Source of the DNA: a virus
DNA length: 24,903 nucleotides
Strand: one strand, 5' to 3'
Virus record (IMG/VR): IMGVR_UViG_3300031565_000340
Location: 1 to 24,903 of that record
Part shown: piece by piece, positions 11,329 through 18,958 of the stretch
How the letters are laid out: the number at the start of each line of letters is the position of its first letter
Numbering within the stretch: position 1 is the first letter of the stretch
Position numbers and translations under genes: made by a program
Notes under the pieces: generated by a model
What the model saw: only the letters and a program-made list of their open reading frames with translations
Told to the model about the DNA's origin: nothing
Database searches by the model: none

Positions 11329-11342
11329 TCGATTTGTGATTA

Positions 11343-11373
11343 GGGCAGAGGGCAGAGGGCAGAGGGCGGGGGG
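11343..11373 (+). repeat. AGAGGGC heptamer tandem repeat, G-quadruplex motif
   Basis: Four GGG runs separated by exactly CAGA (11343-11366), then six more G at 11368-11373. This fits G3N4G3N4G3N4G3 on the plus strand, which is the template strand for late transcription. It partly overlaps the hairpin GGGCGGG/CCCGCCC (11364-11388). It may pause or stop polymerase at the operon end. Confidence 0.6.
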
Positions 11374-11388
11374 CCTCAGTTCCCGCCC
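11364..11388 (-). terminator. GGGCGGG/CCCGCCC hairpin after tail hub gene
   Basis: A perfect 7-bp G-C stem with an 11-nt loop, about 50 nt after the stop of the hub gene. No U-run follows; instead the CTCTGCC repeats begin. It is probably a message-end structure acting together with the tandem repeat. Confidence 0.4.
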
Positions 11389-11437
11389 TTGCCACATGGG
11401 AAAGAAACGATGAAGATGTCGAACAGCAGAATAATGG

Positions 11438-14017
11438 TCAGCCTTCAACCGGCGTTGCCTCATCAGTAAGGCCGACCGAATCGTTGAACGTGCAGAAGAC
11501 ATTTCTGACGACTGTTCTTGCATCAGTAAGGCCGACCGAATCGTTTATGACAAACGCACGGGGAACCGTAAGGTCGTACTGCTGCCAGGAATCATATCCG
11601 GCACGGACAGCATAGAGCACGAAGCGGAGCTGAGTTTGCAACCCGCCAAAGTCGGACAGCTCGTGGGCCTCTGTGTATTCGTAAGTTGTCCCCGTGATCC
11701 CCGTCTCTGTGTGAACCCGGATATTGTCCGCGGCGTAGATTTTCAGCGTATAGGTGACGCCGGATTCCGGCCCGATGCCGGCGGCGTCATGCTCGACCAG
11801 CTCGGTAATCTGCTGTGTGCGGTCGCGGTGAGTCCAGGTCAGCGTAGGCTGGCCCGTGAAAGTCGAAGGATAGCTGACTGTGTTGATTTTCAGGTTGCCC
11901 GGCGGATAGGGCCGGATGGCCCGGCTGTTGAAGGCCGTCGCGTTGTCGATCGGCGCCGAGGCTTCGGCGAGCTGGCCCTTGCCCGTGCGCGGGCAGACCT
12001 TGACGCCCGGCGTGTCGGTTGCCTCGTACTGTTCAGCCCCGATGTAATTGGCCGAGCCAAGGAACCAGATGCGATCGGTTATTGAGTGCGCGGTTGGCAC
12101 TGTATCGAGAACCCCTCGTGCCAAGGTCACGCGGCTGTTGGCCGTATCGACGGCCGTCACCTTGACGATCTCACTCCCCACCATCGCATAGGTATTCACG
12201 GCCACTTGATCCAGGTTCACAATGTTGGCTAGGTCAACTATCTGGTCCACCGCATTCAACGGCATAGTCTCGGCCAGCGTGGCCGTTGGCGTGAAGGTTC
12301 CGCGCCCGTCGCTCACGAAGGGATCGGACCCGGACGGGCGAATGAACGCTTCGTAGTCCAGGGCGTCGCTGCTCGGTTTTTGAGCGGCCACCATGAGCCA
12401 GCCCTGGTCGCCGTCGATAATCTCGGGATCTGGCAGGCCTATCTCGACCACCAAGCTCCAGAACGGCGCCTCGACCAATAAGCGATTCGGGGCCACCGCC
12501 GGTTCCGAAACCGGGTCCGTCCAGCCCGTACCCGGCGGGGCCGAGAAAATAGCATCATGTGTCCTAAAAACATCCTCGACGCAATGCAACGTGACCTTGC
12601 CGTCTTCGAGCGTGCCAAAATTAGTGTCGATAACGCGCACGACAAGCTGGACGATGCGGTGGGCTGCGGAACTGATTTTGATCACATCGAAGGGCCGCAG
12701 GTGCGCCATGGTCCGTTTGCCTTTGATTGTCATCGTCGCCAGCATCGAGGTTACAAGTTGCCGCTCCCTGGCTGCAAGTTGCCCGCCGAGAACGGGCTTT
12801 GTGACGGCGAAGAAGTCCCGCTCCAGCGGAATCGACTTGCCGCCCTGGATGTCCATGACCGCAATGTCGTGATCGGGAATCGCCGTGACCGTGTTATTGA
12901 GCACGTCCGTTATGCGCACGTTCACAACGTCGGGGATCTCGCCGTAACACTCGCGGCCGAAATTCTCGACGGCGTCGATGTCGGACTCATCGAAACTTTC
13001 AAGCTCTCCCACGACCTCTCTGGCCAGTCTGAACACGAAGAGCCCGGTTTCGGGGTCTTGATAGATTCGACCGTTGATCGTCGTCAGCACGTCCCGAATC
13101 AAATCCTCGATGCTCTCGTTTGCATCGTACCAATGGCGACTCACGCCGAAGCCTTCCGTGTGCAGCGTATCGGCCGCCGCCAGCCATGATGTACTGTCGA
13201 TGAGACTGTCCGAATACCCTAAGCCCCACCTGGTGTTTGTATAGCACTCGCGTAAAACGTGGGCCGCATTCAGGTCCCCGCTGATGTCCGCTTTGTCTTT
13301 GTACCATTGCGGCGAGCCGTCATCGAGGATATCCGTGCGCTTCAGCAGAAAGCTCCACGGTTTCGGGTATTTGGACGTGCCGATATTGACCTGCTTGAGA
13401 ATCGCCCTGACCAGCCCGCGGCCGGCGCTAATGTCTGCTCCCAGCTTGGACGCCAGATAAGCGTTGACGGCTTGGCTTGAAGCGCCGTATTCGATATCAA
13501 TACTGCCGACGATCCCGCCCTCGCCGTCCTCGCCACCGAACAGGTTCGGCAGGTCGATAGTGATTGAAGTCTCGCCATCGTCGGCCAACTCGGTCGGATC
13601 ATCCGGGTTCGGCCATGCGACCTTGTCGGCCGCGCGAATCTGTTTGACGCCATCTATAGGGCCGTGGCAGAGCTTAAATTCCACCCCTGCCGAATAATGA
13701 TAGCCGACCGTCTGATAAATCGGGTTATGCGAGCCCTTGTGCCCACCCATGCCCCATTTCCAGTCGAACTTTTCCCCGACTTTCTTGCGAATCGCTCGGG
13801 TCGAAATATCCCCCCACCACGCAACGGTCGGATTCGACACGAACTTCGGCGTCCCGAAGATCACCCCGTATGGCCGGCCTTCCTCGATTTCAGGCCACTC
13901 AAGGTTCGATGGTTTGGCATTGGGAATCTTCGGCTTTTTCTTCATCGCCTCGGCCAAGGCAAAGCTCACCGTCGCCGTCACGATCGTCCAGAACAGATAG
14001 GCTAAAATAGCATCCAT
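11438..14017 (-). CDS. Tail-tip central hub protein (gpJ-like)
   Basis: At 859 residues this is the last tail gene, the usual place for the lambda gpJ-type hub and host-recognition protein. The N-terminus has a hydrophobic segment (residues ~3-23), then IEEGRPYGVIFGTPKF, typical of this family's start. Residues ~85-330 (SAGVEFKLCHGPIDGVKQI, LGYSDSLID, VLTTINGRIYQDPETGLF) match the hub domains of phage tail proteins. The later part is beta-rich with fibronectin-like segments (PSTFTGQPTLTWTHRDR). The C-terminus carries two copies of NDSVGLTD 20 residues apart, encoded by an exact DNA repeat. It follows the gpL-like gene by 7 nt. It should form the tip that contacts the host envelope. Confidence 0.82.
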   Translation of the reverse strand: MDAILAYLFWTIVTATVSFALAEAMKKKPKIPNAKPSNLEWPEIEEGRPYGVIFGTPKFVSNPTVAWWGDISTRAIRKKVGEKFDWKWGMGGHKGSHNPIYQTVGYHYSAGVEFKLCHGPIDGVKQIRAADKVAWPNPDDPTELADDGETSITIDLPNLFGGEDGEGGIVGSIDIEYGASSQAVNAYLASKLGADISAGRGLVRAILKQVNIGTSKYPKPWSFLLKRTDILDDGSPQWYKDKADISGDLNAAHVLRECYTNTRWGLGYSDSLIDSTSWLAAADTLHTEGFGVSRHWYDANESIEDLIRDVLTTINGRIYQDPETGLFVFRLAREVVGELESFDESDIDAVENFGRECYGEIPDVVNVRITDVLNNTVTAIPDHDIAVMDIQGGKSIPLERDFFAVTKPVLGGQLAARERQLVTSMLATMTIKGKRTMAHLRPFDVIKISSAAHRIVQLVVRVIDTNFGTLEDGKVTLHCVEDVFRTHDAIFSAPPGTGWTDPVSEPAVAPNRLLVEAPFWSLVVEIGLPDPEIIDGDQGWLMVAAQKPSSDALDYEAFIRPSGSDPFVSDGRGTFTPTATLAETMPLNAVDQIVDLANIVNLDQVAVNTYAMVGSEIVKVTAVDTANSRVTLARGVLDTVPTAHSITDRIWFLGSANYIGAEQYEATDTPGVKVCPRTGKGQLAEASAPIDNATAFNSRAIRPYPPGNLKINTVSYPSTFTGQPTLTWTHRDRTQQITELVEHDAAGIGPESGVTYTLKIYAADNIRVHTETGITGTTYEYTEAHELSDFGGLQTQLRFVLYAVRAGYDSWQQYDLTVPRAFVINDSVGLTDARTVVRNVFCTFNDSVGLTDEATPVEG
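11461..11545 (-). repeat. 25-bp direct repeat at the 3' end of the hub gene
   Basis: An identical 25-bp sequence at 11461-11485 and 11521-11545, exactly 60 bp apart, encodes two NDSVGLTDA/E units. The period of 20 codons keeps the frame, so copy number could change by slippage or recombination without breaking the gene. The final copy runs to within 9 residues of the stop. Confidence 0.8.
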
Positions 14018-14023
14018 AACAAC

Positions 14024-14824
14024 CTATATAAGGGGGCTGCCCGTAAATGGGTTCTTCGTCGGCAGGAACTCGTCGCCGCCATAGTTGACTTTATTGGCGA
14101 ATTTGATGCTCACGCACGTAGCCGGTGTATGATCGCATCCCGCGTAGGCGGTAAAGCTGTCGCCTGCGGTCAGTCCTGGAATCGTCCGCGTCAGCGTCAC
14201 GTCGTTGCCGGTATGCGCCGTAATCATCCGTTTGGCTCCGCCGCCGACGAATTTGCCAGCCTTGAACCATCCGGGTGTTTTCGTCCCGAACGTCGTACTG
14301 GTAACGACCAGGCCGACGACGGAATCGACTGTGCCTGCGACCATGTATGATGTGGAGTTAAGTCCGCACCACGCATCGTAGAGGGCATGGTCGCAGAGCC
14401 GCTGGCACTGTCGCCGCCGCCCTACCCGAGATATGCTCGATGTCCGCGGCGTGGCCACCAGCGTCGGCACGCCGTCCTTATCGAACTTGACGGAAGTGAA
14501 CTCGCCATACCACCACGTGACAAAATCCGGCTCGTGCCCGCGATAGATCGTTACCCATGTCCGGCCCTCAATCGGTCCAGGGACGAGCCGGGCCGCAAAG
14601 GCGTTATCGCGTGAGAGCTGGAACGTCATATCGTTTTTCTTGTGATTGTCCGTGATCCGCAATTCCGACCGCTTACAGGGTTCCAGTGTGTAAACATAAC
14701 TGCCATAGGTCACGGCCAGCCCGCCGGACGTGATCCTGCAGTGCGTCCCCAGATCGTCGGCCAAGTGGTACAACTCCACCGGCCTGCCGGACGCCACACT
14801 TTGTTCGCTCGTCAGGTAGCTCAT
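14024..14824 (-). CDS. BR0599/DUF2163-type tail-tip protein, gpL-like, probable Fe-S binder
   Basis: 266 residues. N-terminal half: PVELYHLADDLGTHCRITSG and a beta-rich domain with YGEFTSVKF. C-terminal half: C144-x8-C153 (CDHALYDAWC) and C230-x6-C237 (CDHTPATC), then FANKVNYGGDEFLPTKNPF, the hallmark of the phage BR0599 family. The same x8 and x6 cysteine spacings bind a [4Fe-4S] cluster in the phage lambda tail-tip protein L, as far as I recall. It sits directly upstream of the hub gene, as gpL precedes gpI/K/J, and its ATG (14824) overlaps the stop of a 45-aa membrane protein gene. It should join the tail tube end to the hub. Confidence 0.88.
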   Translation of the reverse strand: MSYLTSEQSVASGRPVELYHLADDLGTHCRITSGGLAVTYGSYVYTLEPCKRSELRITDNHKKNDMTFQLSRDNAFAARLVPGPIEGRTWVTIYRGHEPDFVTWWYGEFTSVKFDKDGVPTLVATPRTSSISRVGRRRQCQRLCDHALYDAWCGLNSTSYMVAGTVDSVVGLVVTSTTFGTKTPGWFKAGKFVGGGAKRMITAHTGNDVTLTRTIPGLTAGDSFTAYAGCDHTPATCVSIKFANKVNYGGDEFLPTKNPFTGSPLI

Positions 14825-14958
14825 TGCCGCGGCCCTCGCAATTTGTACAGCGTCTCGTCAATGACTTCGAACGTCCTGATCATAAGCACCCACGTCAAGG
14901 CTATGGTCCACCCGAAGAGCCCCGCCAGTATCAAGCTCAGATTGAGTATTCGCTTCAT
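14821..14958 (-). CDS. 45-aa single-pass membrane protein inside the tail operon
   Basis: Reads MKRILNLSLILAGLFGWTIA then LTWVLMIRTFEVIDETLYKL and RGPRQ. One hydrophobic segment (residues ~5-27) follows a short basic N-terminus, with a polar tail of ~18 residues, so a type II or signal-anchored inner-membrane protein is likely. The ATG (14958) overlaps the upstream stop as ATGA and its own stop overlaps the next ATG the same way, so it is almost certainly translated. It could be a holin-like or superinfection-exclusion protein, or a factor used during tip assembly; nothing in the sequence decides. Confidence 0.65.
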   Translation of the reverse strand: MKRILNLSLILAGLFGWTIALTWVLMIRTFEVIDETLYKLRGPRQ

Positions 14959-16634
14959 GCTTTCACCGCCTGCCAGTCTAATTGACAGCGGTTCTCATGT
15001 GCCGCTGTCCAGACCAACTCTACGTCGTCAGCGGCCAGACAGACCTTGTCGAGGAAGCAGATCACGCAGTCGCCGGGCTCGACGGCCACATCGAGATCGG
15101 CGTCAATCGAGACAATCTCTTCACTGCCCGAATCGACAATGCCAGTAATCTCACGGTAGAGCTGCGTGCCATCGGGAAAGATAAACGCCAAGTCCGTCCG
15201 AAGATCGTTGACACCCATATTGTCCGCAAGCCCGATATTGACGATGTTGAAGCTGGTATCGGATGCACCGAAGCCCTCGGCGAGGCTCAGATCGTTCTTG
15301 TACGTAGGAATATAGACCGTCCCCTGCCGGCCATAGAGTGAGTGCAGGAACAACCGGAACTGCCAGCACGCCGCCTTCGTGTCGTTGTAGAACAGGTGGG
15401 ACTGGAGCCGGATATTGAATTCGCTGTCGCTGAAATACTCGAAGTCCCCCGTCTCATAGTCGGTAACTTCCATGTCCCCATCGGAGCTTTTCTGCTGTGT
15501 GGGATCGACCGGGATACCCTCAGTAAGGACGGCCAGCCCCTTATAGGTGACGGCCGGCGTATAGCCGGTCAGTTCGATGTTATCCTTGACGGCGAAGAAC
15601 GCCTCGATCATAGCCGGGCCGCTGCTGTGAATCTGCCGCGTTACAGGCGCGTGCATCTGCGCTGTTCTGCAGGGCATGATAACCTTGCGGCCCGTGAAAG
15701 TGTTTTGCACCGGCGAGGACAGCGTAAGACTATCGGCGGCGACTGTCTCGACCTGTACCACTTCGGCCAGTGTTGACGACTGCCAAATGACGGCCAGACC
15801 CCCATCCCTAAAATCGGCATTGGTCGTATCGACGCTAATCACGGTATCCTCTGCCGTGATCGTCGCCGTATGCACGACCATTTCGGACCATATCGGTAAT
15901 CCCCATGCCCGCTTCTGCCAGGAGAACAGCGCGGCGTCCAGAGCCGCCTGCTCCTGGTCGGTCTCGATGAGCAACGGGAATTTGAATTGTTGTCGCGGCG
16001 CTTGACGCAGACATATACGCTGCAATGAGCCGTCCTTGCTCGGCAGAGTATTCGTCAGCCATTTTAGGTGTTCGGTCAACGGCGATTGCGGACGCCACGC
16101 GAACAGAATCAGCCGCGTGCCCGAGATCACGACGACGGGCTCGTTGGCGTCGGCAAAATTGAAGGTGATACTGCCCTCGAACGTCGCGCTGCCCTGGAGC
16201 GGTAAGTCCAGCGTGAAGATCGTATGGCCGAGCGGAGCCAGCTCAAAAGGCGGCGTCTCGCCGCTCAGCTCCCACTCGTCGCCGTTAAACTCGATGATCT
16301 CCGCACAGGTCTTCGGGACGAAATAGGCGTTCCAGACTAAGAGCTCTTCCTGGAGCGGAGAGATAATGGCGCCGAAATTCAATCGCATGGGGTCCACGTG
16401 AATGCGATAGTAGTAATCGTCAACGAACGTAAGTACCTTGATACCCACATACCCGTATTCGATTCGTGCTATGGGAAGTTGATTGTCCCACTCGCTCTCG
16501 CCGAGAGGAAGGACGGATTCTAAGGCGCAGATATCGACGGGACTGACCTCGGTATTGTCGGCAATCGTCGCCGAGCAGCGAAGCGTATCTTCGACAAACA
16601 TGCTGGGCTGAAGGATACAGTTATAAGCCGTCAT
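14955..16634 (-). CDS. Tail-tip structural protein (559 aa), distal-tail-like
   Basis: A beta-rich protein encoded between two smaller tail proteins and the gpL-like protein, the position of a distal tail protein. I place the start at the ATG at 16634, whose A is shared with the upstream TGA (TGATG); a GTG one codon earlier is possible. Segments such as RLFLHSLYGRQGTVYIPTYK near 435 and FIFPDGTQLYREITGI near 490 resemble the C-terminal domain of tail-tip proteins of B3/D3112-type phages. Cysteines occur throughout but without a metal pattern. Function is inferred from order and style; no single motif is decisive. Confidence 0.65.
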   Translation of the reverse strand: MTAYNCILQPSMFVEDTLRCSATIADNTEVSPVDICALESVLPLGESEWDNQLPIARIEYGYVGIKVLTFVDDYYYRIHVDPMRLNFGAIISPLQEELLVWNAYFVPKTCAEIIEFNGDEWELSGETPPFELAPLGHTIFTLDLPLQGSATFEGSITFNFADANEPVVVISGTRLILFAWRPQSPLTEHLKWLTNTLPSKDGSLQRICLRQAPRQQFKFPLLIETDQEQAALDAALFSWQKRAWGLPIWSEMVVHTATITAEDTVISVDTTNADFRDGGLAVIWQSSTLAEVVQVETVAADSLTLSSPVQNTFTGRKVIMPCRTAQMHAPVTRQIHSSGPAMIEAFFAVKDNIELTGYTPAVTYKGLAVLTEGIPVDPTQQKSSDGDMEVTDYETGDFEYFSDSEFNIRLQSHLFYNDTKAACWQFRLFLHSLYGRQGTVYIPTYKNDLSLAEGFGASDTSFNIVNIGLADNMGVNDLRTDLAFIFPDGTQLYREITGIVDSGSEEIVSIDADLDVAVEPGDCVICFLDKVCLAADDVELVWTAAHENRCQLDWQAVKA

Positions 16635-17662
16635 CACACGACCTTCTTAAACGCAAATCCGGCGTATAGATTCACCGGCGTGTCATTGATTCCGTTGTTG
16701 TGAAACACAAGCCATGTTTCGTCGCCGTAAGTCAGCTCTTGCCCGGGGTCGTATTGCGTGACGTTCAAGCACCGCACGCCGGACGGCCAGCCGATGAGCG
16801 AATAGTTCAAATCGGTTCGCTTCAAAAATACATAGGCCGGCGCCATCGCTGCCATCGCATTGTACGCACTGGGCGACTTGGCATAAAACATCGAGCAAAA
16901 CGCCCGTTTGCTATAGGTGCCGAAGGATGTGTTCGGCGTTGCGCGTTGACCCGACACGCAGGAAAACGCAATCGGATATTCGGCGGTTTCACTGCACCGC
17001 CTCCAGCTTGCCACGCTGTCGGCGTTTACATAAACCGCCCCCTGCACCAAATCATACCCCGCGTATCCGCTCAATGACAAGTATCTCGGTACGTATTGAT
17101 TCTTATAGTCATACCCCGTCCAATCTTTGGCCGGCTCGCCGCTGCTCATCGAGGCCGTAAAGAATTGCCCGCCCGTAAACGTCCCCTGCTTCTCCAGCAA
17201 TCCGAAGGACATAAACTGGAATTTGCCCGATGTGATTTCAACGACAATGCTCACTGTGTCATTGACGCTAAAGAAGTAATAGGACGGAATGGCGGTCAGG
17301 GACACCGGCGAGATCGCGCAGGCGTAAGATTGACTCGCGGCGTTTTGACCGTATCCGGGCTGTTTGTCCCAGGATTCGCCCACGTCGTAGCCCGTTGAGC
17401 CATTGACCAAAATGCCCGTTACGTTGCCATAGCCCTCCGAATTGACGTTATCACCCGTTATCGTAGAGCCTTTCTCGTTGACTGCCGAGCGAAAATTGAA
17501 GTACATAACGGTCGAGTCCCCGGCCGTCTTTTGCACATGCAGGCGTTTGCCCGTCCCATCATCGGCCCAGAGATTCACCGTCCAGCTATCGGCCAGCAGG
17601 AAGACCCTGAGTTTGTCGATGAGGTCATTTGCCCCAGTACTTGTGCCCGTTTCGTAAGACAT
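16634..17662 (-). CDS. Virion tail protein (342 aa), paralogue of the next upstream gene
   Basis: Begins MSYETGTSTGANDLIDKLRV then FLLADSWTVNLW, matching the start of the 426-aa neighbour (MAWKTGKAQGHKELLLALKG FLTSD): both show 'tG...g...L...L..FL..d'. Beta-strand-rich with many Ser, Tyr and Gly after that, typical of tail tip or fibre-associated proteins. It lies between the tape measure side and the distal-tail-like protein, with its stop overlapping the next start. Similar proteins occur in siphophage tail modules as virion structural proteins without a detailed function. Start at 17662, 3 nt after the upstream stop. Confidence 0.65.
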   Translation of the reverse strand: MSYETGTSTGANDLIDKLRVFLLADSWTVNLWADDGTGKRLHVQKTAGDSTVMYFNFRSAVNEKGSTITGDNVNSEGYGNVTGILVNGSTGYDVGESWDKQPGYGQNAASQSYACAISPVSLTAIPSYYFFSVNDTVSIVVEITSGKFQFMSFGLLEKQGTFTGGQFFTASMSSGEPAKDWTGYDYKNQYVPRYLSLSGYAGYDLVQGAVYVNADSVASWRRCSETAEYPIAFSCVSGQRATPNTSFGTYSKRAFCSMFYAKSPSAYNAMAAMAPAYVFLKRTDLNYSLIGWPSGVRCLNVTQYDPGQELTYGDETWLVFHNNGINDTPVNLYAGFAFKKVV

Positions 17663-17665
17663 AAT

Positions 17666-18946
17666 CTACTCCAGTTTCAGCGCCCAAAAGTCCGTCCCGT
17701 CGGCGTTGGGAATAATAGGGAAACCGACATACGTGTCACCGTTCTTCGCAAAGGTATCTTCGGCCGCTATGCCGCCAAAACCGGGAACCGCAAAGACGCC
17801 CTGCAATTCCCCGAATATATGCTTGCTGGGATTTGAAATCATCACGGTCACGGGGAAGACAGGATAGGAGCCATCGAGATTTTCTCTGATAATGCCGTAA
17901 TAGCCCGGACTTGAAGAGATGCTCCACAATTCCCCAGGCGACTGGGATTCATCGGATGCCGACACCACGTAAGGCCATGTATGATTCACCCTGTCAATCG
18001 ATGACCCCGTTCCGAACTTGCTTCTGATCTTTATCCACGATGTCCCCCGCAAGACCTTCAACGTCGAATAATCGGACGCCGTATCAAAGACGCTCGCGGT
18101 GCACACGGCCGCCGCATCGGCATAGGGGTTCGGAAAGCCACGGTGCTGGATTTGCGTGGAGCTGTAGCGATTATACGCCACCGTGGTATCGGGACATGCC
18201 GCCCCACCGACCACCATCGGATAGGGAAACTGCGTCGGTAGCCCATAGGGCAGCGCGAAGCCCAGATAGCAGGCTTCATAGACCGTAGAGACTTTCGCCA
18301 CGACGATATAGCGCCGGCCGTTGGCCGCAAACCAATAGCTGATTTGATTCTGCCACAAGAGCATCCTCGCCATTCTGCCCTGTGTCAATCCGGGCATGTA
18401 CTGGAGTTGCACATCACTGTAGCCCGTCATGCCCGCTATGCGCCAGTTGTAGTAATCATTGCCTACCGATTCGACGGTTTGTATGGCGGAATAAATCTCA
18501 TCATCGCCAGCAGTGCCCGGACCCATAAGAATCAACTCGTAACCGCCGGCGCCGTCGTAATCCGGGTTCCATCGCGTCGCAGTATAAGCTTCGGTCGCGC
18601 CTAAGCCGTCCGCCACGTCGAAGGTGAACTCGTCGTCGGCCTCGAACGCCGTGCTACCGGCGACAATCGTAAAGGCGACAATGCCGTTATCGTAGGGCGT
18701 GCCTACTGTGGCGGCCGCTTGTGCGCCCGACACCGAACCCGTCACGGTAAAGTTGGTCGCGCTGGTCGCGGTCAACGTCCAGGTCTCATCGACCGGCGAC
18801 GTGGAGGCCCGTTCGGCCGAGACGTAACCCGTCCCCGTGTTGGCCCCTGCTTGGCAGTTGTACGCCTTCTTGTCGCTGGTCAGAAATCCCTTGAGCGCCA
18901 GCAGCAATTCCTTATGTCCCTGTGCCTTGCCTGTTTTCCATGCCAT
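17666..18946 (-). CDS. Virion tail protein (426 aa)
   Basis: First gene after the tape measure. N-terminal ~30 residues share a pattern with the 342-aa protein. Residues ~55-120 form a small beta domain (WTLTATSATNFTVTGSVSGA) of the kind found as an insert in phage tail proteins. The middle segment, EIYSAIQTVESVGNDYYNWR then a GLTQGRMARMLLWQN stretch, and the C-terminal half are beta-rich and aromatic. The start at 18946 has AAGGCGAG upstream. It is probably a tip or tail-surface component; exact role unknown. Confidence 0.62.
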   Translation of the reverse strand: MAWKTGKAQGHKELLLALKGFLTSDKKAYNCQAGANTGTGYVSAERASTSPVDETWTLTATSATNFTVTGSVSGAQAAATVGTPYDNGIVAFTIVAGSTAFEADDEFTFDVADGLGATEAYTATRWNPDYDGAGGYELILMGPGTAGDDEIYSAIQTVESVGNDYYNWRIAGMTGYSDVQLQYMPGLTQGRMARMLLWQNQISYWFAANGRRYIVVAKVSTVYEACYLGFALPYGLPTQFPYPMVVGGAACPDTTVAYNRYSSTQIQHRGFPNPYADAAAVCTASVFDTASDYSTLKVLRGTSWIKIRSKFGTGSSIDRVNHTWPYVVSASDESQSPGELWSISSSPGYYGIIRENLDGSYPVFPVTVMISNPSKHIFGELQGVFAVPGFGGIAAEDTFAKNGDTYVGFPIIPNADGTDFWALKLE

Positions 18947-18958
18947 AGTGACTCGCCT

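Larger units (their letters stand above)
11124..11437. other. Inter-operon region between late tail genes and small-gene operon
   Basis: 314 bp without a gene. From right to left it contains a hairpin and G-rich tandem repeat at the end of the late operon, a second hairpin at 11309-11328, about 100 bp of AT-rich sequence, and the promoter at 11185-11213. No coding frame has a supported start. Confidence 0.5.

Noticed and set aside
11343-11373. CRISPR-like or minisatellite array
   Set aside because: Only four 7-nt units with no spacers; better described as a simple tandem repeat with G4 potential.
11438-11560. A diversity-generating retroelement target at the hub C-terminus
   Set aside because: The repeats are identical and not adenine-variable, and no reverse transcriptase or template repeat is seen in the window.
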